From Loktanella sp. (GTDB lineage: Bacteria; Pseudomonadota; Alphaproteobacteria; Rhodobacterales; Rhodobacteraceae): a stretch of 9,703 bases of DNA. The notes beneath the pieces were generated by a model. That model had not been told where the DNA came from. It was given only the letters and a program-made list of their open reading frames with translations, and made no database searches. The translations under genes and the position numbers were made by a program. Below, one piece after another: positions 6,294-9,703 of the stretch. The stretch is taken from NCBI GenBank assembly GCA_003551805.1, contig PUNR01000342.1:1-9703 (forward strand), given 5' to 3'. How positions within the stretch are numbered: position 1 is the stretch's first letter; each line of letters opens with the position of its first letter.

Positions 6294-7126
6294 CAACCGG
6301 ACTAACGGCGCATGATGTGACGGTGACCTACCGCAATGGTCACACAGCCTTGCGCGATGCCAGTTTCACCATCCCCACCGGCACGATCACCGGACTGGTG
6401 GGGGTGAATGGGGCTGGCAAATCGACCTTGTTCAAGGCGATCATGGGCTTTGCGCCCGCGTCCAAGGGTGCGATCACCGTGCTGGATATGCCGGTAAAAG
6501 ACGCCTTGCGCCGCAATATCGTGGCCTATGTCCCCCAATCCGAAGAAGTGGACTGGTCCTTCCCGGTGCTGGTCGAAGACGTCGTAATGATGGGGCGTTA
6601 CGGCCATATGGGTTTTTTTCGCCGTGCCAGCGCTGTCGATCAGGCGGCGGTGACACAAGCGCTCGACCGTGTCGGCATGGCCGATTACCGCCACCGCCAG
6701 ATCGGTGAATTGTCAGGTGGGCAGCGCAAACGTGTGTTTCTAGCCCGTGCGCTGGCGCAGGACGGCAGGGTTATCTTGCTGGACGAGCCTTTTACCGGTG
6801 TCGATGTCCAGACCGAAGAAGCGATCATCACCCTGCTGCGCACCATGCGCGACGAAGGGCGGGTGATGCTGGTCTCGACGCATAATCTTGGGTCAGTCAC
6901 TGCATTTTGCGATCATACCATTCTGGTGAACCAGACCGTGCTGGCTTATGGCCCGACCGAGACGACCTTTACCCGCGCCAATCTGGAACGCGCCTTTGGC
7001 GGGGTTTTGCGGCATTTTGTGCTGGGCGGGTCCGATCTGCACGATGATGATGACAGTCGCCAGATCAGGGTCATCACCGATGATGAACGCCCCTTTGTCG
7101 TTTACGGGGATGATGCCGCGCGATGA
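6290..7126 (+). CDS. sitB: SitB, ATP-binding protein of the Mn/Fe importer
   Basis: This 278-residue ABC ATPase energises metal import. Motifs are intact: Walker A GVNGAGKST (38-46), Q-loop Gln83 in YVPQSEEVDWSFPV, signature LSGGQRKR (141-148), Walker B VILLDEP (161-167) and switch His198 in VSTHN. The YVPQ..EVDW.FP string is typical of the manganese/zinc/iron chelate ATPase family (SitB, YfeB, MntB). The last 35 or so residues are acidic (HDDDD near 245, then DDE and GDD). I believe SitB/YfeB proteins often have such tails, with no proven role. It starts within the sitA stop (ATGA at 6290-6293) and its own stop overlaps the sitC start in the same way, implying coupled translation. Confidence 0.95.
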   Translation: MTTGLTAHDVTVTYRNGHTALRDASFTIPTGTITGLVGVNGAGKSTLFKAIMGFAPASKGAITVLDMPVKDALRRNIVAYVPQSEEVDWSFPVLVEDVVMMGRYGHMGFFRRASAVDQAAVTQALDRVGMADYRHRQIGELSGGQRKRVFLARALAQDGRVILLDEPFTGVDVQTEEAIITLLRTMRDEGRVMLVSTHNLGSVTAFCDHTILVNQTVLAYGPTETTFTRANLERAFGGVLRHFVLGGSDLHDDDDSRQIRVITDDERPFVVYGDDAAR

Positions 7127-7968
7127 TGGATGTGCTGCTGCAGCCATTTGCCTACAGCTATATGGTCAATGCCATGTGGGTCAGTGCCTTGGTCGGCGCG
7201 ATCTGCGCCTTTTTGTCGGCCTACCTGATGTTGAAAGGCTGGTCGCTGATCGGGGATGCGTTAAGCCATTCGATCGTGCCCGGGGTGGCTGGGGCCTATA
7301 TGCTGGGGCTGCCTTTTGCGCTGGGTGCGTTTGTGGCGGGGGGGCTAGCGGCGGGTGCGATGTTGTTTCTCAACCAGCGGTCCGGCCTGAAGGAAGACAC
7401 GATCATCGGGCTGATCTTTACCGCGTTTTTCGGGTTGGGCTTGTTTATGGTGTCACTGTCGCCCGCGTCGGTCAGTTTGCAGACGATCACCTTGGGCAAT
7501 ATTCTGGCGATCACACCCGCTGATACGCTACAACTAGCGATCATCGGCTTTGTCACGCTGGCAGTGTTGCTGGCGAAGTGGAAAGATCTGATGGTCACGT
7601 TCTTTGACGAAAACCACGCGCGCAGCATCGGGCTGCGGCCTGATCTGCTGAAGGTGGTGTTTTTCACACTGCTGGCAGCGTCCTGCGTCGCCGCGATGCA
7701 GACGGTGGGGGCGTTTCTGGTGATTGCGCTGGTCATCACACCCGGTGCCACCGCTTATCTGCTGACGGACCGTTTCCAGCGCTTGTTGATCGTAAGCGTC
7801 GTGATTGGCACCGCGACCAGTTTCATCGGCGCTTACTTAAGCTTTTTTGTCGACGGTGCCACAGGCGGCATTATCGTCACGCTGCAAACACTGGTGTTTT
7901 TGGCGGCATTCATCTTTGCCCCCAAACACGGGCTGCTGGCGGCACGGCGCAAGGCGGCGCAGGCATGA
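7123..7968 (+). CDS. sitC: SitC, first permease of the Mn/Fe importer
   Basis: This 281-residue inner-membrane protein of the ABC-3 (manganese/zinc type) permease family has about eight hydrophobic segments. The family motif LKGWSLIGDALSHSIVPG is at residues 37-54, and a GAFLVIALVITPGATAYLLT segment is in the second half. It forms the channel with SitD, whose matching motif is at the same residue positions, so the two are paralogues from an old duplication. Start choice: ATG 7123 overlaps the sitB stop, while ATG at 7126 is an equally possible in-frame alternative one codon later; a modest GGGGA lies about 12 bases upstream. The stop overlaps sitD by ATGA. Confidence 0.94.
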   Translation: MMDVLLQPFAYSYMVNAMWVSALVGAICAFLSAYLMLKGWSLIGDALSHSIVPGVAGAYMLGLPFALGAFVAGGLAAGAMLFLNQRSGLKEDTIIGLIFTAFFGLGLFMVSLSPASVSLQTITLGNILAITPADTLQLAIIGFVTLAVLLAKWKDLMVTFFDENHARSIGLRPDLLKVVFFTLLAASCVAAMQTVGAFLVIALVITPGATAYLLTDRFQRLLIVSVVIGTATSFIGAYLSFFVDGATGGIIVTLQTLVFLAAFIFAPKHGLLAARRKAAQA

Positions 7969-8828
7969 TCGAGACGCTGTTATTCCCGTTCCAGTTCGCC
8001 TTCATGAACAAGGCGTTTTTGGTGATGGCGCTGCTGGCGGTGCCGACTAGCCTGTTGTCGTGTTTTCTGGTTCTCAAGGGCTGGTCACTGATGGGTGACG
8101 CGATCAGCCATGCGGTGCTACCCGGGATCGTGCTGGCCTATATCGCGGGTATTCCGTTGATAATCGGGGCTTTTGCCGCCGGTATGGTCTGTGCGGTTTC
8201 GACCGGATTTCTGGCGGGCAACAGCCGGATCAAGCAAGATACGGCGATGGGCGTGGTGTTTTCGGGCATGTTTGGTGTGGGATTAGTGCTTTATGCCAAG
8301 ATCAGCACCGCCGTGCATCTGGACCATATCCTGTTTGGCAATATGCTGGGGATTTCGGCGGCTGATTTATGGACCGCTGGGAGTATTGCCGCCTTTGTCA
8401 CGCTGGTCCTGATCGCCAAACGCCGCGACTTTCTGCTGCATGCGTTCGATCCGGTACAGGCGCAGGCGGTCGGGCTGCGGGTGGGGTGGTTGCATTACGG
8501 GCTGCTGGCGCTGATTTCCATGAGCATCGTGGCGACCTTGTCAGCGGTCGGGATCATTCTGGCCATCGGGCTGTTGATTGCACCGGGGGCGATTGCGTTT
8601 TTGCTGACCAAACGGTTCGAGGCGATGCTGGTCATCGCCGTCGCCGTATCGCTGGTGTCGGGGTTCTTGGGCGTCTATGCCAGCTTTTTCATCGACAGCG
8701 CGCCAGCGCCCACGGTCATTCTGGTGATGACCGCGATCTTTATCGCGGTGTTCATCCGCAACAGCAGCCGCGCGCGTGCGGCTGATGCGGCGCAGAAAAA
8801 CTTTCATGCCTCCGGCGGGGATATTTAA
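7965..8828 (+). CDS. sitD: SitD, second permease of the Mn/Fe importer
   Basis: This 287-residue ABC-3 family permease is the partner of SitC. It has LKGWSLMGDAISHAVLPG at residues 37-54, NSRIKQDTAMGVVFSGMFG at 86-104 (the segment following the coupling region), and GIILAIGLLIAPGAIAFLLT near 196-215. About eight membrane segments are visible. The ATG overlaps the sitC stop by ATGA. After the last helix (about residue 264) there is a basic cytoplasmic tail of some 23 residues. Its final residues ASGGDI and the TAA stop are encoded by the 33-bp repeated motif, so the C-terminal end may have been set by that element. It is the last gene of the operon; no strong plus-strand intrinsic terminator follows. 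Confidence 0.94.
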   Translation: MIETLLFPFQFAFMNKAFLVMALLAVPTSLLSCFLVLKGWSLMGDAISHAVLPGIVLAYIAGIPLIIGAFAAGMVCAVSTGFLAGNSRIKQDTAMGVVFSGMFGVGLVLYAKISTAVHLDHILFGNMLGISAADLWTAGSIAAFVTLVLIAKRRDFLLHAFDPVQAQAVGLRVGWLHYGLLALISMSIVATLSAVGIILAIGLLIAPGAIAFLLTKRFEAMLVIAVAVSLVSGFLGVYASFFIDSAPAPTVILVMTAIFIAVFIRNSSRARAADAAQKNFHASGGDI

Positions 8829-8840
8829 GCTCTGACGATG
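8808..8840 (+). repeat. 33-bp repeated motif, copy 2 (overlaps sitD end)
   Basis: This copy matches 206-238 at 31 of 33 bases in the same orientation. It encodes ASGGDI-stop of sitD and fills almost all of the space up to the convergent lipoprotein gene end at 8847. Unlike copy 1 it has no complementary arm upstream, so no strong hairpin forms here. Confidence 0.75.
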
Positions 8841-8850
8841 GGGGCGTCAG
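8832..8850. terminator. weak hairpin at convergent ends of sitD and the lipoprotein gene
   Basis: ctgacg (8832-8837) pairs with cgtcag (8845-8850) around a 7-nt loop. The six-bp stem includes the stop codon of the minus-strand gene. Neither strand has a T run after it, so it is at best a weak bidirectional terminator or stabilising 3' end. Confidence 0.25.
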
Positions 8851-9404
8851 CGGGCGATGCGGCGCGCGATATCCTCGGTCAAGGTCAGGATCGCGGCGGA
8901 TTGCGCGGCAGAGATGCTTCCAAGGCTTTGGTCGGCCATAGGCTGGCGGATATCGAACCGGTGCGCGGTGTTGCGGAAGTCGATGCCATCACCGCCGACG
9001 AAATACTGGCCTGCCAGCTGGAACGTGCCATCGGCGGCTGCGATCATCTGGGTCACACGGATATCAATCGCCACATCGGGCAGGCCGATGAAGGGCCAGG
9101 GTTCCGGTCCGACATCTGCATTCGTGATGCTGCCAAGTGTTGTGGCAATGGCCAGGGTCAATGCGCGTTGCGGATCATCCGCCCAAAGCACGCTGCGGTC
9201 CGCGCTGATAAGCCCGCCCGCCACCTGCACCGAGATTTCATCCGCCGCCGCATAGCTGGGCAATGACACCGAGCGTACCATTGCACTGCGCACCAATGGC
9301 TGCAATTGCAGGGTCGATGCTGCAGGCGTAAAGGCCAGACGGTCGGGTTGCCCGCCGCAGCCTGCAACGCCAAGAACGGCCACGATCATCATTTGTTTCA
9401 GCAT
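8847..9404 (-). CDS. PqiC-like ABC-type transport auxiliary lipoprotein
   Basis: This 185-residue lipoprotein has a short signal sequence ending in a lipobox, VAGC with Cys16 as the lipidation site. The residue after the cysteine is Gly rather than Asp, consistent with outer-membrane sorting. The mature part contains the pattern of the ABC_trans_aux/PqiC family: an early segment on inter-domain strands (VRSVSLPSYAAADEISVQ), ADDPQRALTLAIATTL (W-A-x-P-x-x-A in relatives), a central DIRVTQM strand and a C-terminal helix with ILTLTEDIARRI. Such proteins form the periplasmic or outer-membrane partner of MCE lipid transporters (Pqi, Mla-like). The ATG at 9402-9404 lies 2 bp after the stop of the upstream MCE gene, with AGGA about eight bases before it. 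Confidence 0.75.
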   Translation of the reverse strand: MLKQMMIVAVLGVAGCGGQPDRLAFTPAASTLQLQPLVRSAMVRSVSLPSYAAADEISVQVAGGLISADRSVLWADDPQRALTLAIATTLGSITNADVGPEPWPFIGLPDVAIDIRVTQMIAAADGTFQLAGQYFVGGDGIDFRNTAHRFDIRQPMADQSLGSISAAQSAAILTLTEDIARRIAR

Positions 9405-9406
9405 CT

Positions 9407-9703
9407 TCAGCGTCCTGTAATCAGTGAATTTGGGTTACGTTGGATCGCACGCGCCAACGCGGTGACCGCATTGGCCGCACTTTGGATTTCGCGCAGGGTG
9501 GTCAGGGTTTCCGCGTTGAACCGCGAACGGTCGCCATAGCTGGCGATGACGGCTTCGGATTGCGTCACCAGACGGCCCGCCTGCGCGGATAAGGCGGGCA
9601 GGGTGCGCACCGCATCTTCAATGGCGCGTGCGGCGGCATTGGTCGAGGCAAGCAGGGTGTTGATATTATCCACCGCATCACCTTCGCGCAGTTCGGCCAT
9701 GAC
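9407..9703 (-). CDS. MCE-family (MlaD/PqiB-like) protein, C-terminal fragment
   Basis: The reading frame is open to the window edge (codon GTC at 9703-9701) and ends in TGA at 9407-9409, giving 99 visible residues. The segment is a long amphipathic, Ala/Leu/Thr-rich helical region (INTLLASTNAAARAIEDAV..., ETLTTLREIQSAANAVTALA) ending AIQRNPNSLITGR. This is typical of the C-terminal coiled region of periplasmic MCE proteins, which commonly end in L-x-x-NP-x-x-L-(I/L)-x-G. The MCE domain itself lies outside the window. The lipoprotein gene starting 2 bp downstream supports the assignment. Whether it is a single-MCE MlaD type or a multi-MCE PqiB type cannot be decided here. Confidence 0.68.
   Translation of the reverse strand, partial: VMAELREGDAVDNINTLLASTNAAARAIEDAVRTLPALSAQAGRLVTQSEAVIASYGDRSRFNAETLTTLREIQSAANAVTALARAIQRNPNSLITGR

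Noticed and set aside
5400..8828. ZnuABC zinc importer as identity of the plus-strand operon
   Set aside because: There are two permeases rather than one, no His-rich loop in the binding protein, and Glu/Asp as third and fourth ligands, all pointing to Sit-type Mn/Fe import.
8838..9266. Plus-strand reading frames of 142 and 132 residues opposite the lipoprotein gene
   Set aside because: Composition is typical of a complementary-strand shadow (Arg/Ala/Asp-rich, no domains). The minus-strand frame has a lipobox, a ribosome site and a sensible neighbour.
1..9703. Search for CRISPR arrays, tRNA genes, insertion-sequence ends, toxin-antitoxin pairs or defence genes
   Set aside because: I saw no regularly spaced repeats, cloverleaf sequence, transposase fragments or small paired genes. 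Every sizeable stretch is accounted for by transporter genes.

Overview
The window looks like a chromosomal segment of an alphaproteobacterium, most likely a Rhodobacteraceae/Roseobacter-group member. The GC content is moderately high, the ABC-transporter operons are densely packed, and the protein families are typical of that group. No rRNA, tRNA, CRISPR, insertion sequence, phage or integrase signal is visible. This is my reading of the sequence; no database search was run.

Layout. (1) At 1-185 (+) is the C-terminal end of an AEC-family (auxin efflux carrier type) transporter. (2) At 240-5148 (-) is a four-gene polyamine/opine-type ABC importer operon. It is transcribed ATPase (TTG start), periplasmic binding protein, long permease, short permease, and ends at a clear intrinsic terminator (185-216). 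The 531-residue permease carries an unusually large periplasmic insertion after its first membrane helix. Two GC-rich palindromes in inverted orientation lie between the binding-protein gene and this permease gene. (3) At 5149-5399 is a divergent regulatory region with a near-classical Fur-family operator (Mur is the expected regulator) and a second, degenerate copy next to the ribosome binding site of the following gene. (4) At 5400-8828 (+) is a complete sitABCD operon for Mn(II)/Fe(II) import, with all three gene junctions overlapping by ATGA. The His-His-Glu-Asp metal ligands in SitA and the two separate permeases separate it from the zinc importer ZnuABC. (5) At 8847-9703 (-) is the 3' end of an MCE-type lipid transport operon: a PqiC-like auxiliary lipoprotein, preceded in transcription by the C-terminus of an MlaD/PqiB-family protein that runs off the window.

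Structure between genes. A 33-bp motif beginning gcctccggcggggatattta occurs twice (206-238 and 8808-8840, 31/33 identical, same orientation). Both copies sit at convergent gene ends. In the first copy it supplies one arm of the operon terminator; in the second it encodes the last residues and stop codon of sitD. This is the most interesting sequence signal not explained by the genes. Otherwise the window is ordinary transporter-rich chromosome, and I do not see a novel multi-gene system in it.
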